From DAMCAP01 sp964370205 (GTDB taxonomy: Bacteria > Bacillota > Clostridia > Oscillospirales > Ruminococcaceae), in the NCBI GenBank assembly GCA_964370205.1, contig CAYJIK010000008.1, forward strand, positions 1 to 49,076: 49,076 nt of DNA, written 5' to 3'. The notes beneath the pieces were generated by a model. That model saw only the letters and a list, made by a program, of their open reading frames with translations, was not told the DNA's origin and searched no databases. Made by a program: the position numbers and the translations under genes. Shown here piece by piece: positions 17,063 to 23,890 of the stretch (position 1 is the first letter of the stretch; every line of letters begins with the position of its first letter).

Positions 17063-18181
17063 ATGTCTAATTTTTCTAGAAGATGCTACCTGGAGATAAA
17101 CGTGGACAACATTGCGCACAATGTCCGCACCGTGCTAAAGCACTTGGGGAACAGCACAAAACTGATGGCTATCCTCAAGGGGGACGGTTACGGCCTAGGG
17201 GCTGTGCGTGTGGCGAAGATATGCCAGTGTGAAGGGGTGAGCAACTTCGGTGTTGCGACCGTAGAAGAAGCGGTGACACTCCGCCAGTCAGGGATAGAGG
17301 GCGAGATACTTGTACTGTCCTACACTCCCCCCGAGCGTGTAGAAGTGCTGTCAAAGTACAACATAGCACAAGCGATTATATCGGAACAATACGCTGTAGC
17401 ACTGAATGATGCCGCCTCGACACGTATGTGTAGGATTAACTGCCATCTAAAAGTGGACACAGGTATGGGTAGAATAGGTGTACCGTGGCAGAGCGGATAT
17501 CTAAACGAGGCTAAGCGGATACTGGAGTTACCGTGGCTTGGGTTTATGGGGGTGTTCTCGCACCTTTCAAATGCGGAGGACGCCAGCCCCAGAGATATCG
17601 AGCAGTCACGACTGCAGCTTGAGCGTTTTAACGAATTTTGCCATAACCTCGAGAGTGAGGGCTATGAACTTGGTAAACGCCATCTGGTCAACAGTGCCGG
17701 TTCTCAAAAGATACCGGAGGGTAGGCTTGATATGGTGAGAGTAGGCTCGTCACTGTATGGACTGCCCACAGCCGAAGGTGGTATGTTTGACCTAGAGCTT
17801 CGTCCCACATTTGAGTTCAAGTCAGTTGTCACCATGATTAAGAGCATATCAGTAGGTGTCAGCATCGGCTACGACAGCAGTTTCACCGCCAAAAGAGATA
17901 CCATTATCGCCACCGTATCGGCAGGATATGCCGACGGTTACCGCAAGTGCTTATCCGGCACTGCAACGGTGAATATCAGAGGGAGAAACTACCCTGTCAT
18001 TGGAGCAGTCTGTATGGATCAGCTCACAGTGGACATCACCGACGCCCCAAATGTATCCATGGGGGACGAAGTGTTGCTTATCGGCGGTTACGGTGAGCAG
18101 TCGCCAACGATACTGGCGAAGAACGCAGGTGGTGCCTTGGGATATCTGGAGCTGTTGAGCGGTCTTAACCCGAGGGATTAG
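17063..18181 (+). CDS. alr: Alanine racemase
   Basis: PLP enzyme interconverting L- and D-alanine for peptidoglycan; 372 residues, normal length. The PLP lysine is Lys39 in LKGDGYGLG, a variant of the common KANAYGHG, with Tyr43 in the usual place. The second catalytic tyrosine is Tyr270 in SIGYDSSFTA. MDQLTVDIT near the C terminus is also characteristic. The ATG has AAAGGA eight bases upstream. The gene lies 162 bases after glyQS on the same strand and could share its transcript. The atypical lysine motif leaves a small chance of serine racemase activity. Confidence 0.92.
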   Translation: MSNFSRRCYLEINVDNIAHNVRTVLKHLGNSTKLMAILKGDGYGLGAVRVAKICQCEGVSNFGVATVEEAVTLRQSGIEGEILVLSYTPPERVEVLSKYNIAQAIISEQYAVALNDAASTRMCRINCHLKVDTGMGRIGVPWQSGYLNEAKRILELPWLGFMGVFSHLSNAEDASPRDIEQSRLQLERFNEFCHNLESEGYELGKRHLVNSAGSQKIPEGRLDMVRVGSSLYGLPTAEGGMFDLELRPTFEFKSVVTMIKSISVGVSIGYDSSFTAKRDTIIATVSAGYADGYRKCLSGTATVNIRGRNYPVIGAVCMDQLTVDITDAPNVSMGDEVLLIGGYGEQSPTILAKNAGGALGYLELLSGLNPRD

Positions 18182-18270
18182 GGCGTGAACACCTTAACTA
18201 CAACAGTAGCGGTTTACCGCACGGTGTAGCGCCGTGGATTTTCGCTTTCCGTTTCCGCTCGGGAATGTAG

Positions 18271-18419
18271 CGTGCGTAAACCACACAGTCGCAGGCAGAA
18301 GCCATCTGTCCAAGGGACAGAAAGAAAACAGAGCTCAGCCCTAGGGCTGAGCTCTGTTTTCTTTAGTTGGTGCTGTGCACCGACATGGCTTCTGCCTGCG
18401 ACTGTGTGGTTTACGCACG
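18271..18419 (+). repeat. Cloverleaf palindrome repeat, copy 2
   Basis: The outer arms are perfect over 35 bp (18271-18305 with 18385-18419). Inside are the short CTGTCC/GGGACAG hairpin, a variable stem built on AAGAAAACAGAGCTCAGCCC and its complement, and the TGGTGC/GCACCG hairpin (one G-T pair at its base). It fills most of the alr-sigI interval (18182-18590). No other gene is seen there. Confidence 0.93.
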
Positions 18420-18474
18420 TGTCCGGCGGCGAAAGCGGTCTTGTGACAAAAATAAACCACCTACATTTTGGTGT

Positions 18475-18502
18475 TTGTTTTAAAAAGAAAACATGCTATA
18501 AT
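18475..18502 (+). promoter_or_regulatory. Promoter of sigI-rsgI
   Basis: TTGTTT, 16-base spacer, TATAAT (18497-18502), about 90 bases before the sigI start. It lies just after cloverleaf copy 2. A TTGTGACAAAAATAAAC sequence at 18441-18457 resembles part of the rapZ and fba leaders. Confidence 0.5.
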
Positions 18503-18590
18503 ACAAAAGTACAAAATGTTTACGAAAGTCGCCCCACTACCCCACTATCAAGGCAGCACTTTCGTATACTATCAATGCGGAGGAAAACGT

Positions 18591-19328
18591 ATGAAGCAGG
18601 AACACGAGATTGTATCCAAAGTTTTAGCGGCACAGGGCGACCCACTCGCCGCCGATGATTTAATAGAAAGCTACCTACCGTTTATAAAATCCGAGACCTA
18701 CAAGGCGACAGGCAAACTGCCTACGACTGACGCCGAGGACGAACTGTCCATTGCGATGTTCGCCTTCTACGAAGCTATAGAGAGTTATTCAAAACAGCGA
18801 GGTGCGTTTTTACCCTATGCAAGCCTGCTGATACGCCGCAAAATCATCGACTACTACCGCAAAGAAAAACGCCACACCGGCAGTATTTCAGGTGACGCCC
18901 CGGCATTCTCGCAAGATGATGAAGCTACTGTTATGGATCTGGTGGCCGACCCTAAGGATAACATAAACGAGGGTATCCAAAAGAATGCCACTCGGGACGA
19001 AATAGCGGAACTCACCGCTCAACTTACACAATATGGACTTTCCCTTACTGACATCGCTGACAACTGCCCCAAACAGGAGCGCACGCTGAAAGCATGTCTG
19101 GCGGCGGTACAATATGCTAAAGAGCATCCAGAGCTAATAACTGAACTGGTCAAGACAGGTAGACTACCGCTTGCGGCGCTGTCTGACGGTTCAGGCACAC
19201 CGAGAAAAACGCTGGAACGCCACCGCAAGTACATAATGGCGCTTCTGCTTATATATTCAAACGGCTATGAAATAATAAGAGGTCACCTGAAGCAGTTATC
19301 CGGCTTAGGCGGTAAACTCTCAGGGTAG
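18591..19328 (+). CDS. sigI: SigI-family RNA polymerase sigma factor
   Basis: 245 residues. Region 2 of a sigma factor is visible in the N-terminal half (ESYLPFIKSETYKATG, AMFAFYEAIESYSKQRGAFLPYASLLIRRKIIDYYRKEKR). The C-terminal domain is the SigI-specific one, ending with SGTPRKTLERHRKYIMALLLI. SigI factors respond to heat, envelope stress or polysaccharides, depending on the species. GGAGG lies seven bases before ATG 18591; an in-frame start further upstream has no such site. The next gene, 27 bases on, encodes its RsgI-type anti-sigma factor, the usual pairing. Confidence 0.93.
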   Translation: MKQEHEIVSKVLAAQGDPLAADDLIESYLPFIKSETYKATGKLPTTDAEDELSIAMFAFYEAIESYSKQRGAFLPYASLLIRRKIIDYYRKEKRHTGSISGDAPAFSQDDEATVMDLVADPKDNINEGIQKNATRDEIAELTAQLTQYGLSLTDIADNCPKQERTLKACLAAVQYAKEHPELITELVKTGRLPLAALSDGSGTPRKTLERHRKYIMALLLIYSNGYEIIRGHLKQLSGLGGKLSG

Positions 19329-19355
19329 ACAAACATATGGAAGGAACGGCTAATT

Positions 19356-20468
19356 ATGAAATACTTAGTAATGGAAACGCACACCGCCTATGCTGTTGTG
19401 CTTGACGAACAGGGACGCTTACTAAAAGTTGCAAACTTTGGCTACAGCGTGGGCGATACCGCTACTGATATCGTCACGATGGACACGCCAAAATTCACGC
19501 TATCACGCAGGACCGTCACCTCGATCACTATGCTTGCCGCTTGTTTTGTGTTTGTAGCCGCATGGGTACTGTTTGGCGCAGGGTCGTTTGACGCTTACGC
19601 TTCGGTATATCTGACAGTCAACCCACAGGTCAAATTGAGCGTTGATATTGACGGACGAGTCGGCGATATTGAAGCGCTCAACGCTGACGGCGCAAAGCTG
19701 CTATTCGACTACGACTACGAAGATAAACCAATGGCAACGGTGTCACAAGAGCTGATGGACAGCGCCATATTACTGGGCATGCTCGTAGACGGCAGTACAA
19801 TATCGCTCAACATAGATTCGGAAGACGAAGGTTGGAGCGAGAGCGCTGAAGATGACCTAAGAGAGGAACTGATAACCTATCTGGAGGAACGTGTTACTGT
19901 CACTGTCGAGATAAAGGCAGAAGAACCCTCCCCAACTGTAACTCCAACCCCCGACACGCCGGACAGTTCCGAAACCTCGGCACCGTCCACCACATCCACA
20001 CCTACCACATCACTTGATGATGACGATGATGACGATGATGACAATACTGACGTTGACGACAATGATGATGATAATGATGACGATAACGATGACGATGGCA
20101 ATGACAATGACGATGACAATGACGACGACAACGATGACGATGACGATAAAGTCGACGATGCTAAACTCCCCAACATATCAGAAGGAAATGCGTCTGATAT
20201 AGCGACCTCTCACATGAGTGGTGACAGTGATATATTGGAGGTCGAGCTTGATGACGATGACGGTGACTATGTTTATACTGTGACGATTTTAAGAGATGGG
20301 CGTGAGTACAAATATGAGATAGACGCCCAAAGCGGTGCTATACTTGACGTTGATGTAGAAGACTCCGACTCAGATGACGATGATGAAAAAGATGAGCAGG
20401 ATACCGACGATGACGATGACGACGAGGACGAAGACGATGATGAAGACGACGAAAATGAAGACGATTAG
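19356..20468 (+). CDS. rsgI: RsgI-type anti-sigma-I factor with poly-Asp tract and PepSY domain
   Basis: 370 residues. The cytoplasmic anti-sigma domain covers about 1-50, and one membrane helix 54-75. An extracellular core begins YLTVNPQVKLSVDIDG; the Asn89-Pro90 bond matches the autoproteolysis site known in the RsgI family. A Thr/Pro linker (about 188-218) leads to a tract of almost only Asp and Asn (221-268), then one PepSY domain (VYTVTILRDGREYKYEIDA, about 276-335) and a 35-residue Asp/Glu tail. Characterised RsgI proteins end in carbohydrate-binding or disordered regions; an acidic tract plus PepSY suggests sensing of cations, wall polymers or a protease state (inference). A hairpin terminator follows. 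Confidence 0.9.
   Translation: MKYLVMETHTAYAVVLDEQGRLLKVANFGYSVGDTATDIVTMDTPKFTLSRRTVTSITMLAACFVFVAAWVLFGAGSFDAYASVYLTVNPQVKLSVDIDGRVGDIEALNADGAKLLFDYDYEDKPMATVSQELMDSAILLGMLVDGSTISLNIDSEDEGWSESAEDDLREELITYLEERVTVTVEIKAEEPSPTVTPTPDTPDSSETSAPSTTSTPTTSLDDDDDDDDDNTDVDDNDDDNDDDNDDDGNDNDDDNDDDNDDDDDKVDDAKLPNISEGNASDIATSHMSGDSDILEVELDDDDGDYVYTVTILRDGREYKYEIDAQSGAILDVDVEDSDSDDDDEKDEQDTDDDDDDEDEDDDEDDENEDD
20017..20157 (+). repeat. GAY-codon (poly-Asp) low-complexity tract in rsgI
   Basis: About 47 codons, mainly GAT/GAC with scattered AAT/AAC. Codon alternation keeps it from being a simple trinucleotide run, but in-frame length change by slippage or recombination is plausible. Confidence 0.85.
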
Positions 20469-20530
20469 CTTCAGTAGACTACTTCCATTGTCGAAGCGAT
20501 GTTTGCTCACAAGTGGAATTGCTTAAGAAC

Positions 20531-20566
20531 GAAGAAAAGCAGGGGTGAGCCCTTGCTTTTCTTTTG
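20531..20566 (+). terminator. Terminator of sigI-rsgI
   Basis: Hairpin AAGAAAAGCAGGG / CCCTTGCTTTTCTT with one bulge and a following T-rich stretch, about 60 bases after the rsgI stop. Confidence 0.75.
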
Positions 20567-20609
20567 TGGGCACAGTGAAAACAGCTAAACATGCCATTCT
20601 TAATTTTAA

Positions 20610-20638
20610 TTGCAAAACATGTACAGCTATTGTATAAT
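20610..20638 (+). promoter_or_regulatory. Sigma-A promoter of the flavin reductase gene
   Basis: TTGCAA (20610-20615), 17-base spacer, TATAAT (20633-20638), 40 bases before the ATG. Confidence 0.68.
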
Positions 20639-20678
20639 AATCTATAACAAAACCATTTAACGAAAGGCGGACTTTTTC

Positions 20679-21236
20679 ATGAAGAACATCGGAAGTGTAA
20701 ACGCACTTTATCCCACCCCCGTGACAGTGGTAGGGACAGTTATTGACGGTAAGGTAAACTGGATTAACATTGCTCACATCGGTATCATCGGCATGAACAA
20801 GATAATGCTCAGCATGGGTAAGTCGCATTACTCTAACCAAGGTATAATCAAAAACAAGACTGCTAGTGTTCATCTGGTCTCCGCTGATATGCTGGTGCCT
20901 GCCGACTATGTAGGTATAGTATCCGGTGCAAAGGTGGACAAGAGCACCGTCTTTGAATACAAGATGGGACAGCTTGCAGGTGTACCCATAATCAAAAATG
21001 CACCTGTGGCAATGGAATGTGAGCTTGTGGACATCTACCAAGACGAAAGCCACGACTGCTTTATACTCAAAATTGTGCATACTCATGTAGACGAACGTTA
21101 TCTGGACAAGAACGACAAAATCAACTATGACAGCCTACGTCCCGTTCTGTTCGAGATGGGTACACGCAGTTATCTGTCCACCGGCAGAAAAATTGCTGAC
21201 TGTTGGCAGGTTGGTAATGAATATAATAAAAAGTAG
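20679..21236 (+). CDS. Flavin reductase-like protein (flavoredoxin family)
   Basis: 185 residues of the FMN-binding split-barrel family: it opens YPTPVTVVGTVIDGKVNWINIAHIG and has the ISMGKSHYSNQGI-like segment (LSMGKSHYSNQGIIKN) that contacts flavin in relatives. Such proteins bind FMN and act as NAD(P)H:flavin reductases or electron carriers; the partner is unknown. It has its own promoter upstream and a strong terminator downstream, so it is monocistronic. AAAGG lies about 13 bases before the ATG. Confidence 0.85.
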   Translation: MKNIGSVNALYPTPVTVVGTVIDGKVNWINIAHIGIIGMNKIMLSMGKSHYSNQGIIKNKTASVHLVSADMLVPADYVGIVSGAKVDKSTVFEYKMGQLAGVPIIKNAPVAMECELVDIYQDESHDCFILKIVHTHVDERYLDKNDKINYDSLRPVLFEMGTRSYLSTGRKIADCWQVGNEYNKK

Positions 21237-21303
21237 CTTATGTCCGTAAATCTACAGCGGGCTTCAAAGCGATAAGAACTCAAATATACTTTTAAAATAT
21301 GGC

Positions 21304-21336
21304 GCAAAAAAGGCGGTCTTACGACCGCCTTTTTTA
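21304..21336. terminator. Bidirectional terminator
   Basis: AAAAAAGGCGGTC / GACCGCCTTTTTT hairpin with T-runs on both strands, placed between two convergent genes. Confidence 0.88.
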
Positions 21337-21357
21337 TTTATACGCTTAATAGCTCAT

Positions 21358-22371
21358 TTACAGCACAGCACCTGTAGAAGGTATTGGCTTTGTGGTCGAG
21401 GTGTCACCTGTAGAACCACTGGAGGTGGGCGGTGTTGGTATCGACTCGATTATGGGGCTGTCCGCTACTATGAAATTGCCCAGTGTACGTGTTTCAAAGT
21501 AGACTATGCTTTGATAGTACTCAAAGTCCGAGTCCATCTCTATCAGCATACCGTCTTCCTGCACTTCGTAGACGTACACATCTTCATCCGAGTCTACAAA
21601 GTTATACGGCACTTCAATGCCCATTGTACCTAAACGCTCAAACGTTGCGCCGTTGCCGTTCATGAAGACAAGGTCTGCGTCGGGGAATTTGTCGGCTACT
21701 GCGTCGTCATCTTCAAAGTTTACCGATAGCAGTATCGGGGACTGACTGTATGTGTCCACTTCAAATGTTCCTGCTGTGTCCGCTAGATAGAAGAGGTGGT
21801 CGTGCTCGCCGCCGTACTCGTCAAAGTCGTACAGCTGTAGGTATTCCTCTATGTAGTACATGCTACTATTAGCCGCATCGGGGTATCCGATAGTAAACGA
21901 CACATACGCATATGTATCAATAGGCTCATCCCCGGTACGGGAAAGTTCTATCTCTCCTGCAACGTCAATGGTATCGGTTCTGGTGGCGTCACGTAGTGAG
22001 AAAGCTAGGAAGTAACCATACTCAAAATCGCCGTTTGCAGGGTCTTCATAACGAGCCCTCACTATCTCGACATCCTCGACATAGTTACCGCCATCGTCCC
22101 AGTTTTCACGGATTTTCATCGCCCTTACAGCATCGTAGTCGTCGCTGTCTATAAAGTATCCGTTTTCGTCGTTAAGTTTAAAGTAAACCTCCGAGCCATA
22201 CACAGGGTACATATCGTAGGAGTATGCCTGCTTTATAACTCTGTCTATCGGGTCGTATAGGAAATAGAGGTCGTCTATGGGGTCGCTTTCATCGAGAGAT
22301 ACACCGTTTGATATAACGAGGCAAGAGAACATAAACATAAGAGCAAGTGTTAGAGCCAGTAATTTTTTCAT
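21358..22371 (-). CDS. Secreted protein with C-terminal PSTGAVL tag
   Basis: 337 residues from ATG 22371 (GGAAAGGA about 10 bases upstream). A signal peptide (KKLLALTLALMFMFSCLV) opens it; the mature part is acidic and rich in beta strands. A C-terminal beta module ends with RTLGNFIVADSPI, a sequence style known from the stalk end of sortase-anchored proteins in this group. After a Ser/Thr/Pro linker the protein stops at PIPSTGAVL, an NPxTG-like motif but with no membrane helix or basic tail after it. The gene upstream on the same strand encodes a relative with the same kind of ending. Function unknown. Confidence 0.8.
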   Translation of the reverse strand: MKKLLALTLALMFMFSCLVISNGVSLDESDPIDDLYFLYDPIDRVIKQAYSYDMYPVYGSEVYFKLNDENGYFIDSDDYDAVRAMKIRENWDDGGNYVEDVEIVRARYEDPANGDFEYGYFLAFSLRDATRTDTIDVAGEIELSRTGDEPIDTYAYVSFTIGYPDAANSSMYYIEEYLQLYDFDEYGGEHDHLFYLADTAGTFEVDTYSQSPILLSVNFEDDDAVADKFPDADLVFMNGNGATFERLGTMGIEVPYNFVDSDEDVYVYEVQEDGMLIEMDSDFEYYQSIVYFETRTLGNFIVADSPIIESIPTPPTSSGSTGDTSTTKPIPSTGAVL

Positions 22372-22492
22372 AGTAGTACCAATCCTTTCCGACATTGTTT
22401 TCTACAAAGTTCTGTTCCGATACTGTCCGCTTTTAGGGAGAAAATCGAATGTTTCATACATCGTCCTACACTCTAAAGCTAACATATTTCAC

Positions 22493-22534
22493 GTAAAATG
22501 TCAATGTGAATGCAAAAATGTTGACATGTTTTAC
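22493..22534. promoter_or_regulatory. Inverted repeat between the two secreted-protein genes
   Basis: GTAAAATGTCAA (22493-22504) faces TTGACATGTTTTAC (22521-22534) across 16 bases. Each arm contains a TTGACA hexamer, so a promoter -35 and an operator may coincide. The matching -10 (TAGCTT) for the leftward gene is weak. Confidence 0.35.
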
Positions 22535-22553
22535 ATATACTTCACAACTTTCG

Positions 22554-23507
22554 CTATAGCACCGCACCCACTGTAGGGTTTCCTTTTTGCCAACCAAGTT
22601 CCGTTTCGCTTAGCGGCTTTACCGACATCACATACGTTTCAAGCATCCGTGTTTCAAGGGTAAACGCCTGATTTTCACTGTCGTAACTTTCGGTGAGATC
22701 TATAAGTTCACTCTCTGACAGTCTATAGAAAAACATCCCCTCTTCCGCTTCTATGTAAAGCGTACCTTTTCGGTCAAACACAGGGGCGTGGGTCCATGAA
22801 TATACGCTTAGCTCATCGTCAGGGAAGCTCGCTACAACATCGGGGCGATAGGTGATGTAAGTGATGTTTACTTCGTTCTGCCCTTCTGCGTCCACCTCAA
22901 AGCTCACACCCTCGTCAAAGCTTATCGACACATTCCCTCCGTTGTCTATGCCACTAAACGTCGGGCTATTGGGTAAGTACAGCACGGTATTGTCCACCGC
23001 ACTCAGTGAGCTGTCCCGTATTTCAATCTCAAAGTGCTGTTTTTCAAGGGTGTTCATCCATCTTTCGCCGATGACGAGTTCCCCCTTGAGCAGATAGCTA
23101 CTCTCGGTAAACACTATCTGTGACGTGTCCATCGCCACTAGATACCTAAAACCGAGCGATTCGTTGCCGCTGCTGTCATACACTTTCTTATACACTATTG
23201 TGGGGGTGTACACTGTGGTGTCGCTACCGTCATAGCGGATCATCGCTCGCAGTCCGCTTAAATCGGAGGAACGTACAGCGTTTTCCACTTCAAAATACAC
23301 TATAGCCCCCGACACCACCGCATAGGACAATGTACCGTCCTCCTGCTCGCTTTCCAGTCGGGGTACGTCACCCGGCAGTTCCACATACATAGTATCGGTG
23401 GGAACAGGAAGGACATCGTCGCTCATTACCCTAGCAGCGTTCGACGGTACAACCGAAACCCAAACCATCATAAGAGCCATCAATATTTGTAAAACAATTT
23501 TTGCGAT
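22554..23507 (-). CDS. Secreted protein with C-terminal NPTVGAVL tag
   Basis: A paralogue-like neighbour of the 21358-22371 protein: beta-rich, with a C-terminal module ending ETRMLETYVMSVKPL and the final residues KGNPTVGAVL. The nearest NTG start is TTG 23483, far from any ribosome site. The strong GGGAGGGGG site (23510-23518) points to ATC 23505-23507 instead, in frame. From there the product begins (M)AKIVLQILMALMMVWV and ends its signal peptide at SNA-A, a better signal peptide than the shorter form, because it gains the basic n-region. That gives 317 residues. Function unknown. Confidence 0.72.
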   Translation of the reverse strand: MAKIVLQILMALMMVWVSVVPSNAARVMSDDVLPVPTDTMYVELPGDVPRLESEQEDGTLSYAVVSGAIVYFEVENAVRSSDLSGLRAMIRYDGSDTTVYTPTIVYKKVYDSSGNESLGFRYLVAMDTSQIVFTESSYLLKGELVIGERWMNTLEKQHFEIEIRDSSLSAVDNTVLYLPNSPTFSGIDNGGNVSISFDEGVSFEVDAEGQNEVNITYITYRPDVVASFPDDELSVYSWTHAPVFDRKGTLYIEAEEGMFFYRLSESELIDLTESYDSENQAFTLETRMLETYVMSVKPLSETELGWQKGNPTVGAVL

Positions 23508-23594
23508 GTCCCCCTCCCTTCTGTATTAACAATCTCCAAGGTAAATATTCACAGTTTTATAGTGGTGTAAAACATCTGTTTTACTGCATACATT

Positions 23595-23867
23595 TTAACT
23601 TTGTGCTCTCTCCGCTATCCAACTGCGACACTGCTCTATACGCTTACCGTTGTCCCCTTGCTTTTCGTCATAGGCAAAGCTGTTAAGCAGTTTGCACGGA
23701 AATTCACCGCACTCACCGCAATGTTGATGTTCTTTGCCTTCACAGCAAGACTTGACAGGGCAACTCTCACCCCAAAACGGCTTTTTTATTGCTGTGCAAC
23801 CGTTGCAGCCCATGCTCTCTTTATATTCACAGTTACTGCAAAGCAGTCCGCAACGTGACTGTATCAT
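23595..23867 (-). CDS. Small Cys-rich protein, DUF3795-like
   Basis: 90 residues with 13 cysteines in CxxC-type spacing (CGLLCSNC, CNGC, CGECGEFPC), ending with CRSWIAERAQS. This is the pattern of the DUF3795 family, presumed metal-binding; its biochemical role is unknown. AGGAGG lies seven bases before the ATG. The gene begins 23 bases after the pheT stop and is probably the last cistron of the pheST transcript. Confidence 0.8.
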   Translation of the reverse strand: MIQSRCGLLCSNCEYKESMGCNGCTAIKKPFWGESCPVKSCCEGKEHQHCGECGEFPCKLLNSFAYDEKQGDNGKRIEQCRSWIAERAQS

Positions 23868-23890
23868 GTTTAGTACCTCCTAAAGTAAAG

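Noticed and set aside
19877..20202. Ser-rich and Met/Thr-rich open frames opposite and alongside the poly-Asp tract
   Set aside because: They are by-products of the GAY repeat read in other frames; they have no ribosome site and no plausible protein composition.
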